A DNA stretch of 64,000 bases from Amycolatopsis nigrescens CSC17Ta-90 (GCF_000384315.1 NZ_ARVW01000001.1:5208157-5272156), one strand, 5' to 3'; positions 1 through 8,528 are shown, numbered from the stretch's first letter. The notes: a model not told the origin generated them from the letters alone. Numbers and translations: made by a program.

Positions 1-187
1 GCGTGCGGACCAGCTCCAGCCGTTCCGGCATGGTCATCCGGTTGATCTCCTCGGCGCCGCAGTCCAGGCTCGCCGCGCACTGGGCGGGCGTGCGGTGCTC
101 TGCTGCTGCGGCGAGCGCCGGTGCGAAGGCGCAAAGCAGCACGGAGACCAGGAAAGTGGCAACGGCGGACCGCGCTCGTGTCATCAT
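1..187 (-). CDS. Secreted protein of unknown function, N-terminal part
   Basis: Reading leftward from ATG at 187 (a second ATG follows directly) gives 62 codons that run off the window. The N-terminus is a classic signal peptide: two arginines, a hydrophobic stretch (VATFLVSVLLCAFAPALA) and an Ala-rich cleavage region (AAAAEH). The visible mature part has two cysteines (QCAASLDCG) and an acidic/basic helix (EEINRMTMPERLELVR). Export is therefore well supported but the family is not recognisable from so short a piece. It is divergent from rph, with about 110 bases between. Confidence 0.7.
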   Translation of the reverse strand, partial: MMTRARSAVATFLVSVLLCAFAPALAAAAEHRTPAQCAASLDCGAEEINRMTMPERLELVRT

Positions 188-299
188 TCGCCCCAGTGTC
201 GTAGATCACATTCGGCACCCTAGCGTGTTGGCTCGATGTCAACAAGCTCTTGGCGCGACCGCTACCCGGCGCCTTCCGGGAGGGTTCTAGAGTGCAGCC

Positions 300-1079
300 G
301 TGGCGAGAAAAGATGGCAGGAACGACGACCAGCTCCGGGACGTGAAGATCACGCGCGGATACCAGCAGTGGCCGGCCGGTTCGGTGCTGATCGAGTTCGG
401 CAACACGCGCGTGCTGTGCGCGGCCAGCGTTACCGAGGGGGTGCCGCGCTGGCGTTCCGGCTCCGGCCTCGGCTGGGTCACCGCGGAGTACGCGATGCTG
501 CCCTCGGCGACCAACACGCGGAGCGACCGCGAGTCGGTGAAGGGCCGGATCGGCGGCCGCACGCACGAGATCTCCCGGCTGATCGGGCGTTCCCTGCGGG
601 CCTGCATCGACCTCGCCGCGCTCGGCGAGAACACCATCGTGATCGACTGCGACGTGATCCAGGCCGACGGCGGCACCAGGACCGCGGCGATCACCGGCGG
701 CTATGTCGCACTCGCCGACGCGGTCACCTGGCTCGGCGCCGCCAACCGGCTCGCGGATCCGCAGCCGCTGTCCTCGTCGGTGGCCGCGATCAGCGTCGGC
801 GTGGTGGACGGCCGGGTCCGGCTGGACCTGCCGTACGAAGAGGACTCGCGGGCCGAGGTGGACATGAACGTTGTCGCCACCGACGCCGGCACGCTGATCG
901 AGGTGCAGGGCACCGGCGAGGGCGCCACCTTCGCGCGGTCCACTTTGGACACCATGCTGGACATGGCGCTGGCGGGCTGCGCCGAGCTCACCCGGCAGCA
1001 GGTGGCGGCGTTGGCCGCCCCGTATCCCGGCGAGCTGCCCGAACCGCGTCCGGACAAGAAGTCGAAGGGCTCGAAATGA
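300..1079 (+). CDS. rph: Ribonuclease PH
   Basis: Phosphorolytic 3'-5' exoribonuclease that trims tRNA 3' ends, cytoplasmic, normally hexameric. The 259 residues match the family's usual length. Visible hallmarks are the N-terminal RNA-binding segment, the [15 protein letters not shown] segment with the conserved arginines, and [18 protein letters not shown], the phosphate-binding and catalytic core. The C-terminus is a lysine-rich tail (PDKKSKGSK). A GTG start at 300 gives the family N-terminus; a GGGAGGG stretch at 278-284 is the only nearby ribosome-binding candidate and is rather distant. The stop overlaps the start of the next gene (ATGA), so translation of the pair is probably coupled. 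Confidence 0.97.
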   Translation: MARKDGRNDDQLRDVKITRGYQQWPAGSVLIEFGNTRVLCAASVTEGVPRWRSGSGLGWVTAEYAMLPSATNTRSDRESVKGRIGGRTHEISRLIGRSLRACIDLAALGENTIVIDCDVIQADGGTRTAAITGGYVALADAVTWLGAANRLADPQPLSSSVAAISVGVVDGRVRLDLPYEEDSRAEVDMNVVATDAGTLIEVQGTGEGATFARSTLDTMLDMALAGCAELTRQQVAALAAPYPGELPEPRPDKKSKGSK

Positions 1080-1693
1080 CCCGCCTCCTGCTGGCCACCC
1101 GCAACGCCAAGAAGCTGGAAGAGCTGCGCCGGATACTGGCCGCCGAGGGGATCGAAGGGCTCGAGGTGGTCGGCCTGGTCGATGTGGACGAGTTCGAAGA
1201 GGCGCCCGAGATCGGTGCCACCTTCGAGGAGAACGCGCTCGCCAAGGCCAGGGATGCGGCGGAGGCGACCGGCCTGCCGTCGATCGCGGACGACTCCGGG
1301 CTGAGCGTGGACGCGCTGAACGGGATGCCCGGCGTGCTCTCCGCGCGCTGGTCCGGCCGGCACGGTGACGACCAGGCCAACCTGGAGCTGGTGCTCGCCC
1401 AGCTCGCCGACGTGCCGGACGAACGCCGCGGCGCCGGCTTCGTGTGCGCCGCCGCGCTGGTCGATCCGGACGGCGACGAGGTCGTCGTGCACGGCGACTG
1501 GGGTGGCACTCTGGCCAGGAAACCCAGCGGTACCAACGGTTTCGGCTACGACCCGATCTTCGTGCCGGACGATGAGGAGCGCACCTCCGCCGAACTGGAC
1601 CCGGCGGAAAAGGACGCGCTGTCCCACCGCGGCATCGCCCTGCGCGCCCTGCTTCCCCACCTACGCGAGCTGGCCGACGAGGTCAGGCGGTGA
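1076..1693 (+). CDS. rdgB: XTP/dITP diphosphatase (RdgB/HAM1)
   Basis: House-cleaning nucleotidase that hydrolyses XTP, dITP and ITP to monophosphates. The 205-residue product begins [18 protein letters not shown], the family's T-x-N-x-x-K-x-x-E substrate motif. It continues with [10 protein letters not shown], the [13 protein letters not shown] active-site loop, [10 protein letters not shown] and the [11 protein letters not shown] segment. The start ATG at 1076 overlaps the rph stop by four bases, the arrangement common in Actinobacteria. It runs convergent with bcp, and the two 3' ends overlap by 11 bases (1683-1693). Confidence 0.97.
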   Translation: MTRLLLATRNAKKLEELRRILAAEGIEGLEVVGLVDVDEFEEAPEIGATFEENALAKARDAAEATGLPSIADDSGLSVDALNGMPGVLSARWSGRHGDDQANLELVLAQLADVPDERRGAGFVCAAALVDPDGDEVVVHGDWGGTLARKPSGTNGFGYDPIFVPDDEERTSAELDPAEKDALSHRGIALRALLPHLRELADEVRR

Positions 1694-2162
1694 GTTTGAG
1701 GTCCTTGAGCAGCTTGGCCACGTGCCCGGTGGCGCGGACGTTGTACTGCGCGACCGCGATCTCGCCCTCCGGGTCGACCACGAAGGTGGACCGGATGACG
1801 CCCTGCACCACGCGGCCGTAGTTCTTCTTCTCGCCGAACGCGCCCCACTCGGTGAGCACGGTCTTCTCCGGGTCGCTCAGCAGCGGGAAGGTCAGCTGCT
1901 CGGCTTCGACGAACTTGGCCAGCTTCGCGGGCTTGTCCGGCGAAATGCCGAGCACCTGGTAGCCGGCGCCGTTGAGCTGGGCGAGGCTGTCGCGGAAGTC
2001 GCAGGCCTGCTTGGTGCAGCCGGGTGTGCCGGCCGCCGGGTAGAAGTAGACGACGACGTGCTTGCCGCGGAAGTCGGACAGCGAGACGTCGTTGCCTTCG
2101 CTGTCCGGCAGGGTGAACCCGGGTGCCTTGTCGCCGGCGGAAAGCCGTTGCTGCTCACTCAT
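1683..2162 (-). CDS. bcp: Thioredoxin-dependent peroxiredoxin, BCP/PrxQ type
   Basis: Reduces hydrogen and organic peroxides using thioredoxin-like donors. The 159-residue protein carries the peroxidatic motif PAAGTPGCTKQACDFRD, with peroxidatic Cys49 and a second cysteine five residues later (Cys54), the atypical 2-Cys spacing of the BCP/PrxQ group. DPEKTVLTEWGAFGEKKNYG and RSTFVVDPEGEI are further family segments. The start is ATG at 2162. It is convergent with rdgB. Bcp, a tRNA and a DUF3618 gene lying within 4 kb recalls an arrangement I remember from other Actinobacteria; that synteny is from memory. Confidence 0.96.
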   Translation of the reverse strand: MSEQQRLSAGDKAPGFTLPDSEGNDVSLSDFRGKHVVVYFYPAAGTPGCTKQACDFRDSLAQLNGAGYQVLGISPDKPAKLAKFVEAEQLTFPLLSDPEKTVLTEWGAFGEKKNYGRVVQGVIRSTFVVDPEGEIAVAQYNVRATGHVAKLLKDLKLTA

Positions 2163-2188
2163 GCGGTGAGCGTATCCGGAGGGGAACC

Positions 2189-2728
2189 TCAGGCCGGACC
2201 GGAGTAGGTCACGACCACCGGGCTGGTGGCCTCCGGCCGGATGGTCAGTTCCAGGTCGGCCGGCTCGGGGGTGACCGCGAAGGCGAGGTTCATCCTGACG
2301 TTGCGGGCCGGCGGAACGTCCTTGCCGGCCTCTACGATGCCGCTGAAGCCCTGGGTGGCGTCGACCACCTGCTTGGCCTGGGTGCCCGCGACGGTGGCGA
2401 CCACGGAAAAACCGGACAACCGGTATGGTTGTGCGCCATCATTACGGACCACGATTTCGAAGGCGGCTGCCCTTTCGCTCTGCGGGTACGCGGTGGCGCT
2501 GGGGCGGAAGGACTTCGGGGTGGACACCGAGACCACCACCCCGTTGTCGAACCGGTAGTCCCCGCCGAAGGTCACCGTCGCCTTCACCGGCGCGACCGCG
2601 CCGCGGGCCACCGGGTTGACCCCGAGCGCCGCGTTGGTCTCGCCGCCTTCCACCGCCGCCGCGCAGGCTCCGCAGGCGAGCGACGCGAGCAGCGCGCAGG
2701 CGGCGAGCACGTGCCTGGGGGTGCGCAC
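2189..2728 (-). CDS. Secreted or lipid-anchored protein, DUF4352-like
   Basis: I place the start at the GTG at 2728 (MRTPRHVLAACALLASLACGAC), because AAAGGAG sits eight bases upstream; longer readings lack a ribosome-binding site. The 179-residue product has a signal peptide with a Cys-containing, slightly non-canonical lipobox (SLAC or CGAC). The rest is a beta-rich domain (TFGGDYRFDNGVVVSVSTPKSFRP, FEIVVRNDGAQPYRL) resembling the DUF4352/telokin-like Ig fold of exported lipoproteins. Substrate or partner is unknown. It stands alone, reading in the same direction as bcp, 26 bases upstream of that gene's start. Confidence 0.75.
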   Translation of the reverse strand: MRTPRHVLAACALLASLACGACAAAVEGGETNAALGVNPVARGAVAPVKATVTFGGDYRFDNGVVVSVSTPKSFRPSATAYPQSERAAAFEIVVRNDGAQPYRLSGFSVVATVAGTQAKQVVDATQGFSGIVEAGKDVPPARNVRMNLAFAVTPEPADLELTIRPEATSPVVVTYSGPA

Positions 2729-2929
2729 AGGCGCCACTCCTTTACTCCAACCGGCGGAAGCTTGGGTCCGTTCGGGGTAGGTACTTCTGCCGAACCCGAC
2801 CCACTGTGGACTCAGCCGGGCGCGCGTGCGAGCTACCTGACCGGGTTGACGCGGAGCTGGTGTAAGCCTGTGTCCGATCCGTGATCGGATTGGCACGACG
2901 GGTGAGGGTTCTGCCGTTTAACCGTCTTT

Positions 2930-3109
2930 TCAGGCGGCGAGCGCGAAGAACAGGATGAAGACGGCGAGCCCGACCAGCCACACCACGATGAGCCAGCCGA
3001 AGTCACGCCACGGATCGATGGTCCGGTTGTCCTCGCCGGGCACGTAGACGCCGCGCATCTCGAACCAGTCCACCCAGTGCAGCAGCCACCGGATGGGGTT
3101 GCGAGCCAT
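2930..3109 (-). CDS. Small single-pass membrane protein (59 residues)
   Basis: Starts at ATG 3109, seven bases after a good GGAGG; a longer in-frame reading exists but has no site. The first half is a polar, tryptophan-rich segment (MARNPIRWLLHWVDWFEMRG, then a short charged stretch). The second half is one strongly hydrophobic helix (GWLIVVWLVGLAVFILFFALA) ending at the C-terminus, so it is predicted to be a one-pass protein with its polar part on one face of the membrane. No family or function is recognised. Confidence 0.75.
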   Translation of the reverse strand: MARNPIRWLLHWVDWFEMRGVYVPGEDNRTIDPWRDFGWLIVVWLVGLAVFILFFALAA

Positions 3110-3239
3110 GGCCGGGCCTCCAAGCGGTGCGGGCGGATCTCCAACGGTGCCACAGTACGACCGCGCCGGCACACGGCCGGGCGAGCGGCCGTGCGTGTCG
3201 CCGCCCTAGTACGGTCTACGAGAGTTGGGAGGAGCTGCG

Positions 3240-3998
3240 ATGCCGAGCACCGCCGCGCACAACGGGGACGAGATCTACTTCGAGGCGCACGGGGAGGGCC
3301 CGGTCGTGCTGCTCTACAACGCTGACCCGCGGGTGCCGGAGCATCCGCTGAAGGCGCAGGCGACCGGGCTGCGCGAGGCGCTCGTCGAAGAGCTGTCCGG
3401 CCGCTACCGGGTGGTGCTGCTGAGCTATCCGGGCAAGCCGAAGGACGACAGCCTCACCCCGGAGACCGTGACCACCGATCTGCTCGCTGTCGCGGACGCC
3501 GCGGGGGCGGACCGGTTCGCCTGGTGGGGGTACTCGTGGGGCGGTGTCATCGGGCTGCAGCTGGCGATCCGCACTGACCGGCTGACCGCGCTGGCGATGA
3601 CCGGTTTCCCGCCGGTGGACGGGCCCTATTCGGAGATGCTGCACTGCAGCCGGGTCATCGCCGCTGCCGATCCGGCCGCGCTCGGGATTCCGGCGGAGCT
3701 GGCCGTCCAGTACCCGCAGTTCGTCAAGTACTACGAAGGGCTTCAGGGCTTCGACGACCGCGCCGCGCAGCGCGACGTGTCCTGCCCGAAACTGTGCTTC
3801 GTCGGCGGGGCGGACGAACTGAGCCTTGGCGGCGAGTTCATCACGCACCTCGGTGACACCGTCGCCGGGCGGCGGGACGAGCTGGAGTCGCTCGGCTGGG
3901 AGGTCGACATCGTGCCCGGCGAGGACCACGTCGGCGCCTGCCGCGCCGACGTGGTGGTGCCGAGGCTTTCCGCCTTCTTCGACGAGCACCTGCGCTGA
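3240..3998 (+). CDS. Alpha/beta-fold hydrolase
   Basis: The 252-residue protein starts at ATG 3240 behind GGGAGGAG. It has an alpha/beta hydrolase layout: N-terminal strand and oxyanion region (GPVVLLYN), nucleophile elbow GYSWGG around residue 103 with Ser as the nucleophile, and a C-terminal catalytic His in GEDHVGA. VVLLSYPGKPKDDSLTPETVTTDLLAVADAAG resembles the proline-iminopeptidase/haloalkane-dehalogenase-like branch. The substrate cannot be read from sequence. It is monocistronic and faces a convergent DinB-like gene 13 bases away. Confidence 0.85.
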   Translation: MPSTAAHNGDEIYFEAHGEGPVVLLYNADPRVPEHPLKAQATGLREALVEELSGRYRVVLLSYPGKPKDDSLTPETVTTDLLAVADAAGADRFAWWGYSWGGVIGLQLAIRTDRLTALAMTGFPPVDGPYSEMLHCSRVIAAADPAALGIPAELAVQYPQFVKYYEGLQGFDDRAAQRDVSCPKLCFVGGADELSLGGEFITHLGDTVAGRRDELESLGWEVDIVPGEDHVGACRADVVVPRLSAFFDEHLR

Positions 3999-4011
3999 GC
4001 GATCCGGCGGG

Positions 4012-4557
4012 CTACATGCCGGTCGCCCCGTCGATCCGCTCCCGGAGCAGGTCCGCGTGGCCGTTGTGCCTGGCGTACTCGGCGATCATGCTCACCACGA
4101 TCCGGCGCAGCGAGACCGGCTCGCCGGTGCTCAGCTGGACGCCGGTGTCGTCCAGCGAAGCCGCGGCCAGGATCTCGTTGGCGCGGCGGCATTCCGCCCG
4201 CCACACCTCGAGTGCCTCGCCGGGATCCCCGTCCAGCGCTTCGAAGTCCTGTTCGGGGTCGTCGTCGGTGTAGTAGAGCATCGGCACGTCCTCGCCGGCG
4301 AACTGGATCCGGAACCACCAGCGCTCCGTCCCGGCCAGATGCCGCAGCAAACCGTGCAGGGAAAGGGAAGACGGCGGCACGGCCCGTTCGGAGAGCCGCT
4401 CCGGCGGGACGCCGGCGCACTTGAGCTCGAAGGTCTGGCGGTGCCAGTCCAGGTAGGCGGTCAGGGTTTCGCGCTCGTCGCCGACCGCCGGTGGGGTGGC
4501 GCGGGTGTCCGCGGCCCACTTCGGCGCGTAGTGGTGGGGAACGGGGACGCTGGTCAT
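4012..4557 (-). CDS. DinB-family (DUF664-type) protein
   Basis: The 181-residue product starts at ATG 4557, six bases after GGAAGG. It has the DinB/DUF664 four-helix features: ERETLTAYLDWHRQTFELK, then SLHGLLRHLAGTERWWF with the conserved His of the metal site, and IVVSMIAEYARHNGHADLLRERIDG with two further histidines of the usual three-His metal set. Such proteins are thought to be metal-dependent thiol transferases in mycothiol- or bacillithiol-using bacteria. The ending 'LRERIDGATGM' is typical of the actinobacterial subgroup. It is divergent from the SnoaL-like gene. Confidence 0.88.
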   Translation of the reverse strand: MTSVPVPHHYAPKWAADTRATPPAVGDERETLTAYLDWHRQTFELKCAGVPPERLSERAVPPSSLSLHGLLRHLAGTERWWFRIQFAGEDVPMLYYTDDDPEQDFEALDGDPGEALEVWRAECRRANEILAAASLDDTGVQLSTGEPVSLRRIVVSMIAEYARHNGHADLLRERIDGATGM

Positions 4558-4656
4558 GGGCTGCCTTCCGGTCCGGGAACCAGGAGTGTGGCAGCCGGCA
4601 CCGACAAATTTCCGGCGGCGGCGATGAGTTCCCGCCTCGGCACGGGTACCAGTGAC

Positions 4657-5058
4657 ATGACTACCGACGAACAGCAGATCCGCACCCTGATCGAACAATG
4701 GGCCGCCGCGGTGCACCGGGGAGACCTGCCCGGTGTGCTGACCGGCCACGCCGACGACATCGTGATGTTCGACGTCCCACCGCCTTACCAGGGCATTCGC
4801 GGTATCGACGGGTACCGCGAATGCTGGCCGCCGTTCTTCGAATGGCAGGCGCAGGGCGCCACCTTCGACATCGAGTCCCTCGACATCACCGCCGGGTCGG
4901 ACGTCGCCTACGCCCAGGCCCTGTTGCGCTGTGGAACCTCGAAGGAGTTCGCCGAGAACCCGGACAACCGCCTGCGGCTGACGCTCGGCCTGCGCAAGGA
5001 ACAGGGCCGCTGGGTGGTCGCCCACGAACACCACTCGTTCCCGCTCACCGGGAACTGA
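4657..5058 (+). CDS. SnoaL/DUF4440-like (NTF2-fold) protein
   Basis: A 133-residue protein starting MTTDEQQIRTLIEQWAAAVHRGD, the usual opening of the SgcJ/EcaC or DUF4440 group of NTF2-like folds, with 'HADDIVMFDVPPPYQGIRGIDGYRECW' forming the pocket. The family includes small-molecule-binding and ketosteroid-isomerase-like proteins; no catalytic set is diagnostic here. Start is uncertain: ATG at 4657 gives the family N-terminus, ATG at 4624 is also in frame, and neither has a strong ribosome-binding site. Confidence 0.8.
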   Translation: MTTDEQQIRTLIEQWAAAVHRGDLPGVLTGHADDIVMFDVPPPYQGIRGIDGYRECWPPFFEWQAQGATFDIESLDITAGSDVAYAQALLRCGTSKEFAENPDNRLRLTLGLRKEQGRWVVAHEHHSFPLTGN

Positions 5059-5088
5059 AAGGGACTGCGCCGCAGGTCAGGGTCGGAG

Positions 5089-5162
5089 TGGGCCCGGTGA
5101 GACTCGAACTCACACTGGCACGGACCTAAACCGTGTGCCTCTGCCAATTGGGCTACGGGCCC
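5089..5162 (-). tRNA. tRNA with anticodon UAG (Leu by codon), class I shape
   Basis: A 74-base cloverleaf can be drawn by eye. The acceptor arms GGGCCCG/CGGGCCC pair perfectly, discriminator A is at 5089, and there is a D arm (GCC/GGC with AATTGG loop). The anticodon stem is CACGG/CCGTG around loop TTTAGGT, and the T arm is GTGAG/CTCAC with TTCGAGT. The anticodon UAG (complement of 5126-5128) reads CUA, a leucine codon. The variable loop is only CCAGT (5 bases), whereas bacterial leucine tRNAs normally have a long class II variable arm. CCA is not encoded. Confidence 0.93.
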
Positions 5163-5281
5163 CGACCGGACAAGCCTAGCTGGCCGGGAACCGGCCTTGC
5201 TCGGCGTGGCCGGTGCGACGGGCGGGGCGCGGGTGATCTACCGTGGTGCCTCTGCGAACGCTTGCCTGGCAAGGAGGACCC

Positions 5282-5503
5282 GTGGCCCGCGACCCGGAGA
5301 CCATCGAGCGTGAGATCGAGAAGGCGCGCGACGCGCTGGCATCGACCTTGGATCAGCTCGGCACCAAGGCCAGTCCGAAGCGGCTCGCCGACTCGGCCAA
5401 GACCAGTGTGCGGTCGAAGCTGGACGAGCCCAAGGTGAAGTTCCCGCTGATCGGCATCGGTGCGCTGATCGGCTTTCTGCTACTGCGCAAACTGTTCCGC
5501 TAG
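5282..5503 (+). CDS. DUF3618 small membrane protein
   Basis: 73 residues from GTG at 5282, five bases after AAGGAGG. The sequence ARDPETIEREIEKARDALAS opens the DUF3618 family: a helical acidic/basic N-terminus likely to be a short coiled coil, followed by a linker (DEPKVKF) and one membrane helix (LIGIGALIGFLLLRKLF) at the C-terminus. The function of the family is not established; its members often sit in membrane-stress neighbourhoods. The stop overlaps the convergent gene's stop by four bases. Confidence 0.9.
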   Translation: MARDPETIEREIEKARDALASTLDQLGTKASPKRLADSAKTSVRSKLDEPKVKFPLIGIGALIGFLLLRKLFR

Positions 5504-6066
5504 GCCCGAGCCACCGGTGGGGTCACCGAGCCGCCGACGGTCACCGAACCGGCGACCGGCCCCGGTGACTTCACCGGCTTGGCGCCCTTCGTGGTGTTCA
5601 GCGCGTCCGCGATCGGCGCCATCTTGCCGTTGGACAGGTCCACGTTCGGGCCCTTCGGCTTCTCCTTGACCGGTTCGGCCACCTCGTCCGCCGACGCGGC
5701 GCTCTCCGTGGCCGGCGTCGTGGAGTCGCTGCCGGACCCGGCGGGCTCCTTTCCGGACGCCTCGGATGTTTCAGCCGTCTCAGCCGCTTCAGGGGCCTCC
5801 GGAGCCTCCGGGGCCGCAGCGGTCTCAGGGCGGGTCAACCTGGCGGTCATGTACACGGTGGTGAACTCGAGGGCGCTGCCGTTCAGCAGGTGCACCACGG
5901 TCGCGTCCTTACCCGCCGTGTTCAGCTTCTCGACCAGCTGGTCGGTCCTGTCCCGTGCGGCGATTATTCCGGGCGCACGCGCGGTCATCGTCTTGCCGAA
6001 GCCGGTGACCGTGATCGTCCAGTCCTCGTCTTCCTGCACATAGACGGCGGTGATCGGTTCCATCAT
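5500..6066 (-). CDS. Hypothetical protein with Ala/Glu/Pro low-complexity middle
   Basis: 188 residues from ATG 6066 (or the next codon), nine bases after GGGAGGGG. Residues 1-75 form a compact alpha/beta domain (ITAVYVQEDEDWTITVTGFG, ARDRTDQLVEKLNTAGKDAT). Residues 80-130 are a repetitive acidic linker (EAPEAPEAAETAETSEASG). The tail is Lys/Pro-rich and ends in a Val/Thr/Gly segment. No signal peptide or membrane helix is seen. I do not recognise a characterised family; the linker may tether the N-terminal domain to a partner. Confidence 0.72.
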   Translation of the reverse strand: MMEPITAVYVQEDEDWTITVTGFGKTMTARAPGIIAARDRTDQLVEKLNTAGKDATVVHLLNGSALEFTTVYMTARLTRPETAAAPEAPEAPEAAETAETSEASGKEPAGSGSDSTTPATESAASADEVAEPVKEKPKGPNVDLSNGKMAPIADALNTTKGAKPVKSPGPVAGSVTVGGSVTPPVARA

Positions 6067-6268
6067 CGGGTCTCACCCCTCCCTGCTGGATGCTCCATCT
6101 ACGGGGACTACCTCACCGCCACTTCATGACGGCAACTGGCAGTTAACCCGATCGGGCGTGCCAACGCCGCCGTTTTGTCGAACTTCCCACCTGGTATATC
6201 GATACATCAACACGACTCTGTGTCACAAGTGACCGAAGAGAATGTGCTGTGCGTGACGACCAGATGGC

Positions 6269-6913
6269 CTAATCCGGGTCGCTCGTGCCGGCTCGGCGGG
6301 CCAGTCCGCCCCACAGCATGTCCATCGCGTACCCGGTCGCCAGCTCCGGAGTGATTTCGTCGTTGCGCTCGCACCAGATCGCGAGCCGCTCGCAGGCGCC
6401 GACCACGATCTCCGCGGACGCCTCCACCTGCTGGCTCGAGTCGGCGTCGAAATAGCCGCTCATCAGCGCGCCGATGAGGTCGGTCTGCTGCTGCCGGGTC
6501 TGCTCGATCGCGTCCGCCGCGCTGGTGCCGATCAACGCCATCTCGTGTCGCAGCAGCGACCAGGACTGGCGGTGCTCGCGGATGAACACGAAGAACGCGT
6601 GCAGCCCCCTGCGCAGCGCGTCCTCGGCGCCGGCCGCGCCCGTCACGGCCTGTTCGGTGACCTTGCGCAGCTCCGAGCGCGACTCCGCGATACAGGCCAC
6701 GAGCAGGCCTTCCTTGGAGTTGAAGTACTCGTAGAGCATCGGCTTCGAGACGCCGACCCGCTCCGCGATCTCGTCCATCGACGCCGACACGTAGCCGCGC
6801 TCGGAGAAGACCGCCTCGGCGATTTCGATCATCTGCCGCTCCCGCTCGGCCCTGGGCATGCGCTTGCGGCGCGCCGGGACACCTTCGGCGGTGGGCTTCG
6901 GGGAGGCGGTCAC
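6269..6913 (-). CDS. TetR-family transcriptional regulator
   Basis: 214 residues with an N-terminal TetR helix-turn-helix: MIEIAEAVFSERGYVSASMDEIAERVGVSKPMLYEYFNSKEGLL (residues ~28-72). The rest is an all-helical ligand-binding domain. The start is GTG at 6913. It is divergent from the Baeyer-Villiger-type monooxygenase at 7026, with palindromes in the shared promoter region at 6931-6948, so it probably represses the monooxygenase and itself until a ketone or related ligand binds. That regulatory link is inferred from the gene order. Confidence 0.93.
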   Translation of the reverse strand: MTASPKPTAEGVPARRKRMPRAERERQMIEIAEAVFSERGYVSASMDEIAERVGVSKPMLYEYFNSKEGLLVACIAESRSELRKVTEQAVTGAAGAEDALRRGLHAFFVFIREHRQSWSLLRHEMALIGTSAADAIEQTRQQQTDLIGALMSGYFDADSSQQVEASAEIVVGACERLAIWCERNDEITPELATGYAMDMLWGGLARRAGTSDPD

Positions 6914-6930
6914 GAAGCTACTCTACCGGA

Positions 6931-6948
6931 AGTAACCTACTATGAGTA
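6931..6948. promoter_or_regulatory. Candidate TetR operator in the divergent promoter
   Basis: Two overlapping palindromes share a half-site: AGTAACCTACT (6931-6941, AGTA-N3-TACT) and TACTATGAGTA (6938-6948, TACT-N3-AGTA). They lie 18-35 bases upstream of the TetR start and about 80 bases upstream of the monooxygenase start, where an operator controlling both would be expected. No binding data can be seen from sequence. Confidence 0.5.
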
Positions 6949-7025
6949 AGATGGACTCCGGGTAACAGTAAACCTGCGGGCCGAAAAGCCCCGGGACCAG
7001 CAGTGACGTCATGGAGGACGGGCAG

Positions 7026-8522
7026 ATGGGCAAGCGCACCGAGACGGGCGTGGTGATCGTCGGGACCGGCTTTTCCGGGCTCGGCATGGCGATCCAGCTC
7101 CGCAAGGAAGGCCGTACGGACTTCGTGATCCTGGAGAAGGCCGACGACGTCGGCGGCACCTGGCGGGACAACACGTACCCAGGCTGTGCCTGCGACATCC
7201 AGTCGCACATGTACTCGTTCTCCTTCGAGCAGAACCCGGACTGGAGCAGGTCGTTCTCCCCGCAGCCGGAGATCTGGGACTACCTGCGCCGAGTCGCGGA
7301 GAAGTACGACATCTACTCCCACGTGCGGTTCGGCCAGGAGATGACCGGGGCGCGCTGGGACGCCGACGAGAACCGCTGGCACGTGGCCACCAAGGGCGGC
7401 GACGAGTTCGTCGGCCAGTTCCTGGTGGCCGGGGTCGGCGCGCTGCACCTTCCGCAGATCCCCGCGCTGCCGGGCATCGAGCGGTTCGCCGGCCGGTCCT
7501 TCCACTCCGCGGAGTGGGACCACGACTACGACCTGCGCGGCAAGCGGGTGGCCGTGATCGGCACCGGCGCCAGCGCGGTCCAGTTCGTGCCGCAGATCGC
7601 CAAGGACGTGCGGAGCCTGCACCTGTTCCAGCGCACCCCGCCGTGGATCATGCCGAAACCGGACCACGCGATGCCGGGCTGGGCGAGGAAGCTGTTCGCC
7701 AAAGTGCCCGGCACCCAGCGGGCCTACCGGAGCGCGCTGTACTGGATGCTGGAAGCCCGCGCGATCGGCTTCAACGGCCACCCCGGCCTGATGAAGCTGG
7801 GGCAGAAGCTCGCGAAGCGGAACATCGACAAGAGCGTCAAGGACCCCGGGCTGCGGGCCAAGCTCACCCCGGACTACGTCATGGGCTGCAAGCGGGTGCT
7901 CATCTCCAACGACTACTACCCGGCGCTGAACAGGGACAACGTGGACGTGGTCACCGACGGCGTGGCGGAGGTCAAGGAACACAGCATTGTGGACACCGCC
8001 GGGGTGGAGCACGAGGTGGACGCGATCATCTACGGCACCGGTTTCCACGTCACCGACGCCTTCGACGACCTGGACCTGACCGGGGTGGACGGCCGCAACC
8101 TCGGCAAGGAGTGGGCCACCGAGGGCATGCGGACCCATCTCGGCATCAACGTGTCCGGGTTCCCGAACCTGTTCTTCCTGCTGGGACCGAACACCGGGCT
8201 CGGGCACAACTCGGTGGTGTTCATGATCGAATCCCAGATCCGTTATGTGGCGGACGCTATCCGGCTGGTGGAGAAGTCATCGGCCGCCGCGATCGACCCG
8301 CGCGCGGAGGCGCAGGAGAAGTTCAATGTGGACATCCAGCGGAAGCTCGACAAGGGCATCTGGACGCAGGGCGGCTGCAAGAGCTGGTACCTGGATGCGA
8401 AGGGGGTGAACCGGACCATCTGGCCCGGATTCACCTGGCGCTACTGGCTGAACACCCGGCGGATCACCGCCGCGGACTTCCAGCTCGTCGGCTCCGCCGA
8501 CCGCGCTCGCGTTAACTCCTAA
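7026..8522 (+). CDS. Flavin-containing Baeyer-Villiger-type monooxygenase
   Basis: 498 residues from ATG 7026, placed eight bases after GGAGG; an ATG at 7011 overlaps that site. The protein has an FAD Rossmann motif (VVIVGTGFSGLG), the Baeyer-Villiger fingerprint F-x-G-x-x-x-H-x-x-x-W (FAGRSFHSAEWD), and an NADPH Rossmann motif (RVAVIGTGASAVQ). Enzymes of this type insert oxygen next to ketones or oxidise soft nucleophiles using NADPH and O2. The active-site GGTWRDNTYPGCACD segment is intact. It is probably controlled by the divergent TetR gene. The natural substrate is unknown; related enzymes act on steroid, cyclic and aryl ketones. Confidence 0.95.
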   Translation: MGKRTETGVVIVGTGFSGLGMAIQLRKEGRTDFVILEKADDVGGTWRDNTYPGCACDIQSHMYSFSFEQNPDWSRSFSPQPEIWDYLRRVAEKYDIYSHVRFGQEMTGARWDADENRWHVATKGGDEFVGQFLVAGVGALHLPQIPALPGIERFAGRSFHSAEWDHDYDLRGKRVAVIGTGASAVQFVPQIAKDVRSLHLFQRTPPWIMPKPDHAMPGWARKLFAKVPGTQRAYRSALYWMLEARAIGFNGHPGLMKLGQKLAKRNIDKSVKDPGLRAKLTPDYVMGCKRVLISNDYYPALNRDNVDVVTDGVAEVKEHSIVDTAGVEHEVDAIIYGTGFHVTDAFDDLDLTGVDGRNLGKEWATEGMRTHLGINVSGFPNLFFLLGPNTGLGHNSVVFMIESQIRYVADAIRLVEKSSAAAIDPRAEAQEKFNVDIQRKLDKGIWTQGGCKSWYLDAKGVNRTIWPGFTWRYWLNTRRITAADFQLVGSADRARVNS

Positions 8523-8528
8523 CCCGCT

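Noticed and set aside
5126..5128. Reading the tRNA as an amber suppressor
   Set aside because: The anticodon is UAG, which pairs with the sense codon CUA; a suppressor of the UAG stop would need CUA.
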